A stretch of 53,459 nt of DNA. Source: Deltaproteobacteria bacterium. Its GTDB lineage: Bacteria; Myxococcota; Myxococcia; Myxococcales; 40CM-4-68-19. Position numbers and translations under genes: made by a program. The notes below the pieces were generated by a model, which made no database searches, was not told the origin of the DNA, and saw nothing but the letters and a program-made list of their open reading frames with translations. This document shows, in pieces, positions 7,371 to 16,688 of this stretch. The stretch covers positions 1 through 53,459 of the forward strand of contig VBLC01000109.1 in the NCBI GenBank assembly GCA_005879315.1, written 5' to 3'. Each line of letters starts with the position of its first letter. The first letter of the stretch is position 1.

Positions 7371-8477
7371 ATGCCCTCCCGGCCTCCCACGCTTGGCGCC
7401 ATCGCCGGCCTCCTCGCGGCGGTCGGATTCTTGTCGGGCTGCGGAGGCGACCAGGAGACTGCGGATTTCGAGAACGAGCCGCGCCTCTTGCAGCAGGCCT
7501 ATACCTGCGCGGTCGGATGCGGCGGCGCGCTCGGCTCAGCGGCCCTGCCCGGTCCCCACGGCGCGGTGACGCTGACGGCCTGGTCGAATTCGCCGCAGCT
7601 CGGGACCGACTACGATTGCGATCCCACCCGCTGCGCGGGCTCGTCTCCGGTCACCGCGCAGAACGGCTACCTCAGTTACGGCTGTCCCTGGCAGTGCGTC
7701 GAGCTCGTCAACCGCTACTTCCAGGGCACCTGGGGCGCACCGAAGATCGCGGCCAACGCGGGCGCCGGCTTCTGCCAGTTCGCCGCCTCCAGCTCGCTGC
7801 CGCAATACTGGGTCTACGGCCAGTACGGAGCGAGCACGTCCGGCCACGCGCCGATGGCGGGCGACGTCCTCGTCTGGTCGAGCCACGTCGCCATCGCCAC
7901 CAACTCCGTGTCGGCCGGCGCCGCCGGCACGATCGACTTGATCGAAGAGAACGCAACGTGCTCGGGAGCCGACACGGTGTCATGGAACGGCTCGATGTTC
8001 GGCGCCAAGTACGGGCTGAGCGCGCTCTGCTGGGTCCACCTCATGGCCAACACCGGCGCGACAGGTCCGACGTGTCCCACGGGCGGCAACTGGCACCTTG
8101 CCGGCAAGTACTGTGGCAGCGAGCCTGGGATGCAGCACGCCGACGGCAACACTCTCTATTCGTGCAGCGCCGCCGGCGGGGCGGCCAGCGTGGTCCAGGT
8201 GTGCAGCGCCGGGTGCCAGCAGATGCCGGCGGGCCAGGACGATCGCTGCGCCTCTCCACAGGTCGCGGATGCCGGAGTCGGGATCGATGCGGGAGTCGAT
8301 GCCGGCACGCAACCCGATGCCGGAGCAGATGCGGGAACGCCGGCCGCCAGCAATGATCCTCCTCCTCCGGCGGCCCTCTCCGCTGGATGCACGTCCGGCG
8401 GCGCGGCTTGGACATCCTGCATCGCACTCGTCGGGCTCTCCGTCTCTCGTCGCAGACAGCGACGATGTGCCAGGTGA
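7371..8477 (+). CDS. CHAP-domain lipoprotein with MYXO-CTERM-like tail
   Basis: A 368-residue exported protein. A lipoprotein signal ends at the lipobox 'FLSGC24'. The CHAP amidase/peptidase core has the nucleophile C109 in 'CPWQCVELVNRYF' and the partner H172 in 'WSSHVAIATN'; CHAP domains cut peptidoglycan cross-bridges or stem amides. A Cys-rich segment (about 225-300) follows, then an Asp-Ala-Gly repeat linker ('DAGVGIDAGVDAGT'). The C-terminus, 'GCTSGGAAW', a hydrophobic stretch and 'SRRRQRR', matches the layout of the MYXO-CTERM sorting signal of Myxococcota. Carrying both a lipobox and a C-terminal sorting tail is unusual. ATG 7371 fits the signal peptide. Confidence 0.85.
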   Translation: MPSRPPTLGAIAGLLAAVGFLSGCGGDQETADFENEPRLLQQAYTCAVGCGGALGSAALPGPHGAVTLTAWSNSPQLGTDYDCDPTRCAGSSPVTAQNGYLSYGCPWQCVELVNRYFQGTWGAPKIAANAGAGFCQFAASSSLPQYWVYGQYGASTSGHAPMAGDVLVWSSHVAIATNSVSAGAAGTIDLIEENATCSGADTVSWNGSMFGAKYGLSALCWVHLMANTGATGPTCPTGGNWHLAGKYCGSEPGMQHADGNTLYSCSAAGGAASVVQVCSAGCQQMPAGQDDRCASPQVADAGVGIDAGVDAGTQPDAGADAGTPAASNDPPPPAALSAGCTSGGAAWTSCIALVGLSVSRRRQRRCAR

Positions 8478-8673
8478 AGATCTGTCAGAGTCTCGGTGCC
8501 CGCCCTCGAGGCGGTGACGAGCGCCCGCTTGTCTTCCAGCTTCGAAGTCCAACTGCGAGCCGCATTCTGATCTGACGTGCAGCGAATCCAGCGGGCGAGC
8601 GCTCGACGCATGCAACCCGGACGACCACTCCCCAACATTCTTGTGCTCTGCACGGGCGGGGGAGGGCACGGGA

Positions 8674-11600
8674 ATGTGGATCACGGGCCTGCTGGCGCTT
8701 CTCACGGCGACGGATGTAGCGCACATCGGCGGCGGGAACGCTCTCACGCTGCCGGCCGCGCGACATCTGGTGCGACTCGAACCAGGCGGAGGCAAGCAAG
8801 CGATCTGGCTTCTGGCGCTGCAGCAGGACGGCGCTGAGGGGCACTGGCTCGGCTTCCACCGCAGCGACGACGAGGCGCAGACCTGGCGCCGGTACGCGGC
8901 CATCCAGGACAGCTCGTCCGAGCGCGACACGGCCGACCTTCTCGCCGTCGGCATGGATGTCGCGCTGGTCTATTCCTATGAAGGGCCCACCCTCTCGGGG
9001 TCGGCGCTGCACGACGTCTACTTCCAGTGGTGGCGCTGGAATGGGACCTCCGACTGGTCGCCACAGACGTCGGTCAAGGTCTTCGACGCGACCGACAATT
9101 CGACGGCGTATGCGCGCGCCGAGCTGGCACGTGACTCGCTCGGCCGCATCTGGGTCTGGGCGCAGCGGCTCAACTCCGACGGCCGATTCACGATGGTGAT
9201 CTCGGTCAGCACCGACGGCGGCGCGACCTTCCAGGAGCAGCCGTCGTTGGACAGCTTCGTCGGCCGCCCCGGCGGACGCATCATGCCGGTGAACGGCAAC
9301 CAGATGATGCTTCTCTACAGCGCGCTGGGCGGCGCCGCCGGATACATGCGGCTGCGCTCCGACTCCGATGCGCTCTCGTCGTGGAGCAGCCCGCAGGTCG
9401 TCTTTCCCGAGGGCATCTATCATGGCGCGGCGATGAGCGCGGCCAGCGACGGCAGCGGCGGCGCGCACCTGGTCTACAAGGCGAACGACCAGCTCTTCTA
9501 TCGCCATTACAGCGGCGGGTCGTGGAGCGCGCGGCAATTGATCGAGAGCTCCGGCGACTGGGCCTCGCAGCCCGCCATCACCCGCGTGGGCAGCAGCGTG
9601 GTGCTCTTCTGGAATCGGGTCATCTCTACCAACACCAACTATTCCTTTTATACGCGGACTCTCGACGGCAGCGCGCGCGCTCTCGATACGAGCAGCGGGT
9701 TCAAGGGTTATCCAGCGGCGGTGGAGGTGCTGCCAGCGTCGGTGCCCGCGGTGCCTTGCGTCTATGGAAATACGGCCGACTCCAACAGCTCGGGCAGCGC
9801 AACCGTGGTCTTTGCTCCGACTCCGAACGCAACGCCGCCGCCGCCACCGCCGCCACCTCCTCCGCCACCTCCTCCTCCAAGCGGCGGCGGGACGCTCTTC
9901 TCCGACGACTTCAACCGCTCGCTCTCCTCCGGCCTCGGACCTTCCTGGCGCATCGTCTCCGGCCTCTGGCGCGACGATGGCCGCGCCAACTCCGATCTCG
10001 ACGGTGCCGATCAGGCCGCGGTGCAGACCCTGAGCTGCACCGACTGCACCGTCCAGGCGAAGGTGGTGAATTTCCGCGCGACCGCGGCAGCGCTCGATCT
10101 GCGCGAGAGCGCAGCGAACGACCGCTATGACGTTGCTCTGCTGGCAAACGGGCACATCCAGATCCGGCGCCATCTCGGCGGCGTCACGACTGTGCTCGGC
10201 GATGCGGCGAGCGGAATCTCCGACTTGACCAACTGGGCGACCCTCTCCCTGACCGCCGCGGGAACCTCGCTCTCCGCCTCGGTGAACGGCTCGGTGAAGC
10301 TCATGGTGAGCGACTCGGCGATCAGCGCGGCGGGCACTGCCGGAATCTCGACCGATCGCGCCGGCATCTGGTTCGGCAGCTTCGTCGTGACGGGGGCAAG
10401 CGCAGCTCCGCCGCCGCCGCCCCCTCCTCCGCCGACTGCTGCGAACGACTGGCCCTTCTATCGCCATGACTCGAGCGGCAGCGGCAACGACGGCGGCTCG
10501 ATCACGGCCGCGCAGGCGAGAGGGCTCAAGCTCGTCTTCCAGGTCAAGCCCGGCCTCAGCGTCGCCAATCCCGTCGTCGCCGGCGGCAAGATCTACCTAG
10601 TCTACGGCGGAGGGAAATTGATCGCGCTCGACGCAAGCACAGGCGCGCAACTCTGGTCGCAGAGCACCGGCAGCAGCCAGACCGGACCGTGCGTCTCGCG
10701 AAAGCAGGGGCCGGTCGGCGCAGCGGCGGTCGTGGGACAACGGGTCTTCGCGCCCGGCGCCGACGGCAGCGTGCATGCCTTCGACAAGGATTCCGGCAGT
10801 CAGCTCTGGTCGACGCAGATCGCCGACACCTCCGCGAACAACTTCCTCTGGTCGAGCGCCTTCCCTGTCGGCGACAAGGTCTACCTGGGCGTCGCCACGC
10901 TGATCGAAGATCAGTGCGCGACGGTGGTGCCAGGACGGCTCGTCGCTCTCGACCAGTCGACCGGCGCAGTCACCGGCACGTGGTGGGCCGATCAGAACCA
11001 CGGCAACGGCGGTGGCATCTGGACTTCGCCCGCGTACGATCCGGCGAGCAATCGCGTCTTCGTCGCTACCGGCAACGTCGACGCCGGCAAGCTCCCTAGC
11101 GACGAGCCCTGGCAGCAGGCCATCGTCGCCATCGATCCCGCGACGATGAAAACGGCGGCGGCGTTCCAGCCCATCCACACCGACTTCGGCACTGACTGGG
11201 ACTTCGGCGGCTCGCCTACGCTGTACGATCTCTCCGACGGACGCCATCTCGTCGCCGATACCAACAAGAACGGCAACGTCTACGCGTTCGATCGCGACAA
11301 CCTCGGCAGCGGCGTGCTCTGGACCACCGAGATCAGTGCGCCGGGCACATCGCCCGACGTGGGCGAGAGCAGCATCGTCAGCCCCGTCTACGCCAATGGC
11401 TTGCTCTTCGTCGCCGGTGGCAAGACCTCCGACGGCAAGCCCGGGGCGATCGCGGCCCTCAATCCCGCGACCGGCGCAGTGGTCTGGAAGATCAATCCCG
11501 ACGGCTTCGTGCTGCCGGCGTTGGCGGCCTCGGGCGGTGTGGTCGCCGCGGCGGTGTCAAAGCTTCCCGACAACACCGGCAAGCTCTACGTGCTCGACCA

Positions 11601-11724
11601 GATCACGGGCGAGGTGCTCTTCACCCTGTCGACGTCCGAGAGGCTCTTTGCCCAGCCGACCTGGGCCAACGGAACGCTGTACGTGGTCGATCTCGCCGGC
11701 AATCTCTATGCGCTGCGCCCCTGA
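8674..11724 (+). CDS. Secreted three-module protein: sialidase-like propeller, LamG-like domain, PQQ-type propeller
   Basis: A 1016-residue exported protein. ATG 8674 is preferred over the earlier TTG because GGAGGG precedes it and a signal peptide follows (MWITGLLALLTATDVA). Residues about 20-375 look like a BNR/sialidase-type propeller with repeated Ser/Asp-box-like text ('VSTDGGATFQEQPS', 'SDDEAQTWRRY'). A run of 15 prolines at about 387-401 leads to a concanavalin/LamG-like jelly roll ('DDFNRSLSSGLGPSWRIVSGLWRDDG'). A second polyproline stretch (about 578) precedes a PQQ-enzyme-like propeller with repeated 'VYGGGKLIALDASTGAQLW' and 'VYAFDRDNLGSGVLW' blades. No catalytic residues are identifiable; it may bind glycans or act as a surface protein. 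Confidence 0.85.
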   Translation: MWITGLLALLTATDVAHIGGGNALTLPAARHLVRLEPGGGKQAIWLLALQQDGAEGHWLGFHRSDDEAQTWRRYAAIQDSSSERDTADLLAVGMDVALVYSYEGPTLSGSALHDVYFQWWRWNGTSDWSPQTSVKVFDATDNSTAYARAELARDSLGRIWVWAQRLNSDGRFTMVISVSTDGGATFQEQPSLDSFVGRPGGRIMPVNGNQMMLLYSALGGAAGYMRLRSDSDALSSWSSPQVVFPEGIYHGAAMSAASDGSGGAHLVYKANDQLFYRHYSGGSWSARQLIESSGDWASQPAITRVGSSVVLFWNRVISTNTNYSFYTRTLDGSARALDTSSGFKGYPAAVEVLPASVPAVPCVYGNTADSNSSGSATVVFAPTPNATPPPPPPPPPPPPPPPSGGGTLFSDDFNRSLSSGLGPSWRIVSGLWRDDGRANSDLDGADQAAVQTLSCTDCTVQAKVVNFRATAAALDLRESAANDRYDVALLANGHIQIRRHLGGVTTVLGDAASGISDLTNWATLSLTAAGTSLSASVNGSVKLMVSDSAISAAGTAGISTDRAGIWFGSFVVTGASAAPPPPPPPPPTAANDWPFYRHDSSGSGNDGGSITAAQARGLKLVFQVKPGLSVANPVVAGGKIYLVYGGGKLIALDASTGAQLWSQSTGSSQTGPCVSRKQGPVGAAAVVGQRVFAPGADGSVHAFDKDSGSQLWSTQIADTSANNFLWSSAFPVGDKVYLGVATLIEDQCATVVPGRLVALDQSTGAVTGTWWADQNHGNGGGIWTSPAYDPASNRVFVATGNVDAGKLPSDEPWQQAIVAIDPATMKTAAAFQPIHTDFGTDWDFGGSPTLYDLSDGRHLVADTNKNGNVYAFDRDNLGSGVLWTTEISAPGTSPDVGESSIVSPVYANGLLFVAGGKTSDGKPGAIAALNPATGAVVWKINPDGFVLPALAASGGVVAAAVSKLPDNTGKLYVLDQITGEVLFTLSTSERLFAQPTWANGTLYVVDLAGNLYALRP

Positions 11725-11847
11725 CTGAAGCGCGAGCGGCAAGTCGTTCCGTTGGCATCAGCGCAGCGCAAAGCCAGCTGCCCGATTGCGCAGCCGTTGG
11801 TGCTCGCGCGATGTTACATCCCTGCACTCTCGCACTGGAGGTCTCGG

Positions 11848-12171
11848 ATGATGCGCGCTGCCGCCCTCGGGCTGGTCTTCGCTTCCGGATGCATCTACGC
11901 CAACGTCGCCACACCGCTCGCCTACCGCGCGCCGACGGCGCAGGAGGCGAAGGTGGAGGGCGCGGCCGATGCGGAGGGTACAGCTTGTGATTACGCCATC
12001 CTCTTCCTGGTGGCGTGGGGCGATGCCGGATACGCCGCCGCGGTCGCGGACGCGAGAGCGAAATCGGGAGGGGCGCAGCTCGCCGACGTCCGCGCCGACA
12101 CCACCTTCGTCAATGTGCTGGGCGTCTACCAGAGGGCGTGCACGCGCGTGACCGGGAAGGTCGTCAGATGA
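11848..12171 (+). CDS. TRL-family lipoprotein (1)
   Basis: A 107-residue lipoprotein with signal and lipobox 'LVFASGC' followed by the TRL-like signature 'YANVATPLAYRAP', a central 'AWGDAGYAAAVADARAKSGG' and a final 'LADVRADTTFVNVLGVYQRACTRVTGK'. TRL proteins are small envelope lipoproteins of unknown function. GGAGGT lies 6 nt before the first of two adjacent ATGs (11848, 11851). Its TGA overlaps the ATG of a paralogous gene, so the pair is cotranscribed. Confidence 0.8.
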   Translation: MMRAAALGLVFASGCIYANVATPLAYRAPTAQEAKVEGAADAEGTACDYAILFLVAWGDAGYAAAVADARAKSGGAQLADVRADTTFVNVLGVYQRACTRVTGKVVR

Positions 12172-12527
12172 GAGCGCTCCTCACCGCGGTCGCGCTGCTC
12201 GCGGCGGGGTGCTTGCCGAGGCTCACCTTCCCGCAGCCGCCGGGTGTCATCTTCGAGGACAGTTCGGGCCCGCTCCTGTATCGCGGCGACGTTCGCCGCG
12301 GCACGCGCGAGGTGCGGGGCGAGTCGTGTCGCCAGGGGTTGGTCTTCCCCACGCCGTTCGCGACTTTGAGCGCCGACTGGGGAGAGGCGGGCTACCGCGA
12401 GGCGCTGGGCAAGGCGAGCGAAGCAGCTCAGGGCGCACCGCTCTCCGACGTGCGCGCCGACCTGCACTTGATCGGCATCCTCATCTGGCGCGAGGAATGT
12501 CTGGTGGTGACGGCGCAGGCCCCCTAG
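12168..12527 (+). CDS. TRL-family lipoprotein (2)
   Basis: A 119-residue paralogue of the preceding gene: lipobox 'LLAAGC', then 'FEDSSGPLLYRGDVR', 'SADWGEAGYREALGKA' and 'LSDVRADLHLIGILIWREECLVVTAQA', which aligns with the same TRL landmarks (GDAGY and DVRAD). Its ATG overlaps the upstream TGA (ATGA, 12168-12171). The tandem pair may form a hetero-oligomer or simply reflect duplication. No function is assigned to the family. Confidence 0.78.
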   Translation: MRALLTAVALLAAGCLPRLTFPQPPGVIFEDSSGPLLYRGDVRRGTREVRGESCRQGLVFPTPFATLSADWGEAGYREALGKASEAAQGAPLSDVRADLHLIGILIWREECLVVTAQAP

Positions 12528-12599
12528 CGCATCCGTTGCTCGCAGAACCAGTCGGGCTGCCGTGCATCTCAACGGCTCACCTTCACGGGGATCTCCGCC

Positions 12600-13613
12600 G
12601 TGTCCGAGACTTCTGCCCTCTCCACTGTTCGGCCCGGCCGCCTCGAGGCAATCTCCGCCTTTCTTGCCATCTACGTGATCTGGGGCTCGACGTTCCTCGC
12701 CATCCGCTATGCGGTCGAATCGATCCCGCCGTTGTTCACCGCGGCAACCCGGCATTTGATCGCGGGGTCCATCCTCCTCGGCTGGGCACTGTGGAAAGGA
12801 GAGCGGCCGACGCGCCAGGGCTGGCGTGCCGGAATCGTTCTCGGCTTCCTCTTCTTTTTCGTCAGCCACGGGCTGCTGCACTGGGCGGAGCTGAGCGTGC
12901 CTTCCGGCGTGGCGGCGCTGGTGATCGCCATCGAGCCGGCGATCGTGGCCCTCCTGCTGCCGTTGTTGAAGCTGGGTCCGAGGCCGCGAGGCGTGACCTG
13001 GGCCGGGCTGGCGTTGGGCGCAACGAGCGTCGCGTTGCTCTTCCGGCCGGACGTATCCGCCGGACCGGAGGTGCTGACCGGCCTTGTCGCCGTGCTGGTC
13101 AGCGCCATCGCGTGGTCGTTTGGCATCGTCTACTCACGCAAGCTGCAGCCGGCCAACGGCTCCACCCTGAATGCCGCCTTGCCGCTCGTGTGCGGTTCCT
13201 TGATGCTGCTCGTCGGCGGGTTCGTCCGGGGCGAGCATCACGCGCTTCAATTCAGCCGCATCCTGCCGGAATCGGTCGTGGGGCTCCTCTTCCTCATCTT
13301 CTTCGGGTCGCTGACGGCGTTCAGCGCCTATGCGTGGTTGCTCAAGCATTACCCGCCGACCCTCGTCGCAACTCACACCTACGTCAATCCGATCGTGGCG
13401 GTGCTGTTGGGATGGGCGATGGCCGGAGAAAAGCTCACCGCCTCGATCCTGTCGTCGATGGCGCTGGCCATCCTCGCCATCTCGTTGGTGAACCGCGGGA
13501 GTCAAGTCGAATTGAAGATGAGCCCTGATCGCTCCTCGGGAATACCGCTGGCCGTGCGCATGGACGACCCTTCGGTCATCGTCGGACCCCGAGGCAGCGC
13601 AAAGGAAGGCTGA
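12600..13613 (+). CDS. EamA/DMT-superfamily transporter
   Basis: A 337-residue inner-membrane protein with ten hydrophobic segments in two EamA repeats. The first begins 'AFLAIYVIWGSTFLAIRYAVESIPPLF' and the second 'LTGLVAVLVSAIAWSFGIVYSRKL'; both show the family's 'W/F.S.F...R' and 'SG.AALV.AIEP' features. YedA/RhaT-type DMT proteins export amino acids or other metabolites; the substrate cannot be told. GTG 12600 is the first start that keeps the whole first helix. The final 40 residues after the last helix are hydrophilic, longer than in most members. Confidence 0.9.
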   Translation: MSETSALSTVRPGRLEAISAFLAIYVIWGSTFLAIRYAVESIPPLFTAATRHLIAGSILLGWALWKGERPTRQGWRAGIVLGFLFFFVSHGLLHWAELSVPSGVAALVIAIEPAIVALLLPLLKLGPRPRGVTWAGLALGATSVALLFRPDVSAGPEVLTGLVAVLVSAIAWSFGIVYSRKLQPANGSTLNAALPLVCGSLMLLVGGFVRGEHHALQFSRILPESVVGLLFLIFFGSLTAFSAYAWLLKHYPPTLVATHTYVNPIVAVLLGWAMAGEKLTASILSSMALAILAISLVNRGSQVELKMSPDRSSGIPLAVRMDDPSVIVGPRGSAKEG

Positions 13614-13666
13614 CTTGTTTGGAAACCCGGGGCGGCGCGGCACATCCAAGGTGTGAGAACCGGTCT

Positions 13667-16345
13667 ATGTCGGCAAGGGCAAAGAGACGTGCGCCCGCGC
13701 TCCTGGGGGGTGAAGCCCGGGACCGACTGCTCGCCCACGTCGCCTTCGAGGCGACCTGGGAAAGGGACCTCGACAGCCAGGCGATGAGCTGGGATGAGAG
13801 CGTCGAGTCGATCTTCGGCTATGACCGCGGCGAAGTGGTGGGCCACCTCTCCTGGTGGCGCGAGCGCGTTCATCCGGAGGATCTCCAGCGCGCGGAAGAG
13901 ACGGCCGTCGAGGCGATCCGCAGCGGAGGCTCTGTCTGGTCGAACGAGTACCGCTTCCGCCGCAAGGACGGCTCCTGGGCTTGGGTGGCCTCACGCTGCG
14001 CCATCGAGCGTGACGGCGAGGGACGGGCCGTCCGCGCGGTTGGCGCGATGATCGACATCAGCGCGCTCAAGGAGACCGAGGCGCGGATGCGGCTCTTCAC
14101 CGACCAGATCCCCGCCCGAGCCACCGCCACGGATCGGGAGCTGCGCGTCGTGTGGGACGCGGGCGCGGGCTTCCCCGGCAGTCCCAGCGCGGTGGGCAAG
14201 ACAGTCTCCGAGCTCTTCGCGGAATCCCCGGACCGCGAGCGCGTCCTGGAGGGATGCAGGAAGGCCTTGGCCGGCGAATCGTGCAAACTGCAGATCGACA
14301 ACGGGGAGGCGGCCGCGGAACTTCAGCTCGGTCCGGTCCGCGATCTGGCCGGGAACGTGATCGGCGTGACGGGTGTGGCGTTCGACGTTACCGAGCGCGT
14401 GCGTGCCGAGAGAGCGATGCACGAGGCCCAGCGCTTCCTGCTCGCGGCGCAGCGGGTGGGCCGGATCCGCTCCTGGGAGGATGACCTGCGCACCGGCATG
14501 GTGAAACTTGATCCGGTCGGCCCCGCGGCGGCGACCGGAGCGGCGCATTTCGAGCAGTTCAGCGAGGAGGCAGCTTGGAAGAAGATCCATCCCGGGGACT
14601 TCCCGCGGATGATGGATCTGCGCCGCCGCTTGATCGAGGAGGGCGGGCCCTTCGAGACCGAATACCGGTCGCTGCATCCCGACGGTACCGAACGAAACAT
14701 CCTGGTGCGCGGCGAGCTGATGCGCGACGCTGCTGGACGACCCGAGCGGATCATCGGGGTCTCCCTCGACGTCACCGACCGCGTGCGGAACGAGGAGGAA
14801 GTCCGCGCGAGTCAGCGGCTTTTGCAGCAGGTCCTCGAAACGCTGCCGGTGGGCGTGGTGGTGGTCGATCGCGCCGGGAGCATGCTCCTCAGCAACCCGG
14901 CGTCCAGCCGCATCTGGGGCGGTGTGATCGTATCCGGACCGGAGCGGTGGGCGAGGAGCAAGGGCTTCTGGCACGGTTCAGGGAAACCGATCGGCCCCGG
15001 TGAGTGGGCCTCGGAACGCGCGCTGGCCAAGGGCGAGACGAGCCTCGACGAATTGATCGACATCGAAACCTTCGACGGCCGGCACAGGACCATGGAGAAC
15101 TCGGCCGCTCCCATCCGCGACGCGCAGGGGGCCATCGTCGGCGCGGTGGCGGTCAACCAGGACGTCACCGAGCGCAAGCGCGCCGAGGAGGAAGTGGCCC
15201 GGCTCGCGCGGCAGCAGGCGGCGGTGGCGCAGCTCAGCCTCTTCGCGCTGAAGGGCGACGGCCTGCAGCGGCTTTTCGAGGAGGCGGCCGCGCTGGTGAC
15301 GAGCACGCTGGGCGTCGAGTACGGCGTCGTCGCGGAGTGGCTCCCTGAGAAGGAGGAGATCGCCATTCGCGCCACCGCGGGCCCGTGGAACGAGGAGATT
15401 TTTCGGCGCCACACGGTCCGGACGCTGCCCGGACTGATGGCGTGGTTCTACCTGCGCTCGCACCTCCCGGTGGTGGTCGCGGACCTGGCGCACGAGACGC
15501 GCTTCGCTCCCTGCGAAATTCTCCTCGAGCACGGCGTGAAGAGTGGAATCGCGGTGCCCATCGCCGGCAAGCAGCGGCCCTTCGGCGTGCTGGAGGGGAA
15601 CACGAAGCAGTTGCGCACTTTCAGGGACGACGAGGTGAACTTCGTCTGGTCGATGGCCAACGTGCTGGCGACCTCTGTCGAACAGAGGCGGGTCGCAGGC
15701 GAGCTGGAGGAGAAGCGCCAGCAACTGCAGGCGCTGTCGCGAAAGCTGATCGAGGCGCAAGAGGCCGAGCGCCGCGCGGTCGCCCGTGAGCTCCACGACG
15801 ATCTCGGCCAGGTGCTGACCGCCATCAAGCTCAACCTGGAGCGACACGAACGCGATCCGGCGGAGAGCATCGCGCTGGTGGATGGGGCCATCGACCGCAT
15901 GCGCGATCTCGCCCAGGACCTGCGCCCGCCGCTGCTCGACGAGCTGGGCCTGGAAGCGTCGTTGCGATGGTACGTGGAGCGCGAGGCGAAGCGCGCGGGG
16001 CTCGAGTACGCTCTGGCATTCTCACCTCTGGCGAAACGGCCTGCGCCCGCAGTGGAGACTACCTGCTTCCGCGTCGCGCAAGAGGCGCTGACCAACATCA
16101 TCCAGCACGCTCATGCGCGCAGCGTAGCCATCGAACTGGGTGGAGCCGACGGCGCACTGGTCCTGGCAGTCCACGACGACGGGCGGGGCTTCGACGTCGC
16201 CGCCGCGCGCAAGCGGGCCGCCAGCCAGGGGCTGCTCGGCATGCAGGAGCGCGTCGCGCTGGTGGGCGGAGAGCTTCGCATCGAGTCGGGGCCCGAGGGC
16301 ACGACTGTCCGCGCCCGCCTTCCCTTCGATGGAAGCGCCCGATGA
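13667..16345 (+). CDS. Orphan cytoplasmic sensor histidine kinase (4 PAS, GAF, HisKA_3, HATPase)
   Basis: An 892-residue kinase with no membrane segment. Four PAS-like domains fill roughly 25-505 (the first with 'IFGYDRGEVVGHLSWWRERVHPEDL' and PAC text 'YRFRRKDGSWAW'), then a GAF domain (about 515-670). The HisKA_3 domain follows, with phospho-accepting H710 in 'RAVARELHDDLGQVLTAIKLN', and an HATPase ('RVAQEALTNIIQHA', 'VHDDGRGFD', 'GLLGMQERV') of NarX/DegS type. Such kinases normally phosphorylate NarL/LuxR-type regulators, but none is adjacent, so it is an orphan. ATG 13667 is used although the Shine-Dalgarno is poor. Signals are probably soluble ligands, redox state or light. Confidence 0.92.
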   Translation: MSARAKRRAPALLGGEARDRLLAHVAFEATWERDLDSQAMSWDESVESIFGYDRGEVVGHLSWWRERVHPEDLQRAEETAVEAIRSGGSVWSNEYRFRRKDGSWAWVASRCAIERDGEGRAVRAVGAMIDISALKETEARMRLFTDQIPARATATDRELRVVWDAGAGFPGSPSAVGKTVSELFAESPDRERVLEGCRKALAGESCKLQIDNGEAAAELQLGPVRDLAGNVIGVTGVAFDVTERVRAERAMHEAQRFLLAAQRVGRIRSWEDDLRTGMVKLDPVGPAAATGAAHFEQFSEEAAWKKIHPGDFPRMMDLRRRLIEEGGPFETEYRSLHPDGTERNILVRGELMRDAAGRPERIIGVSLDVTDRVRNEEEVRASQRLLQQVLETLPVGVVVVDRAGSMLLSNPASSRIWGGVIVSGPERWARSKGFWHGSGKPIGPGEWASERALAKGETSLDELIDIETFDGRHRTMENSAAPIRDAQGAIVGAVAVNQDVTERKRAEEEVARLARQQAAVAQLSLFALKGDGLQRLFEEAAALVTSTLGVEYGVVAEWLPEKEEIAIRATAGPWNEEIFRRHTVRTLPGLMAWFYLRSHLPVVVADLAHETRFAPCEILLEHGVKSGIAVPIAGKQRPFGVLEGNTKQLRTFRDDEVNFVWSMANVLATSVEQRRVAGELEEKRQQLQALSRKLIEAQEAERRAVARELHDDLGQVLTAIKLNLERHERDPAESIALVDGAIDRMRDLAQDLRPPLLDELGLEASLRWYVEREAKRAGLEYALAFSPLAKRPAPAVETTCFRVAQEALTNIIQHAHARSVAIELGGADGALVLAVHDDGRGFDVAAARKRAASQGLLGMQERVALVGGELRIESGPEGTTVRARLPFDGSAR

Positions 16346-16688
16346 CACCCGTGCTGGCTGGCGCCTGACTTCTCGGCATCGTCAGTCAACTTGTCGGCGC
16401 ACGCGATCCAGCGGGAAGAAACCGGCGCAGGTCTTCGAGCAGGGCGGAAATGCCGCCGCGCCGGGCGAGCGCCGCGGCGAGGGCGAGTTCGAGCGCGCCA
16501 GCCCGCGGCGCTTTCGTTCGCGGCCGGACGCTACCTGCGCGTGCATCGCGACGGCGCCGTGCCGATGACCGCCCTCCTCTTGCGACCGCGCAGCAACGTC
16601 AGCGCCTACCTCGGTGGCTGCGCTCGCGTGCTCGACCGCTCGGAGTGCGAATTCTAGGCCCAGCCGGAGAGCCGGGCTGGTCAGGCCG
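16346..16688. other. Intergenic stretch without a convincing gene
   Basis: This 343-nt gap between converging genes holds short open frames on the plus strand, one ending at 16657 with 'MTALLLRPRSNVSAYLGGCARVLDRSECEF'. They have no start with a Shine-Dalgarno and no recognised family. One could be the tail of a lost secreted protein. No terminator hairpin with a U-tract was found. Confidence 0.4.

Noticed and set aside
8275-8345. Short tandem repeats (GATGCCGG/GATGCGGG) considered as a CRISPR-like or VNTR array
   Set aside because: They are codons of the Asp-Ala-Gly linker inside the CHAP lipoprotein; no spacers of uniform length. No CRISPR array was seen anywhere in the window.
16391-16657. 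Small plus-strand frame after the histidine kinase
   Set aside because: No Shine-Dalgarno, no recognised family, biased Arg/Ala composition; kept only as a note in the intergenic entry.
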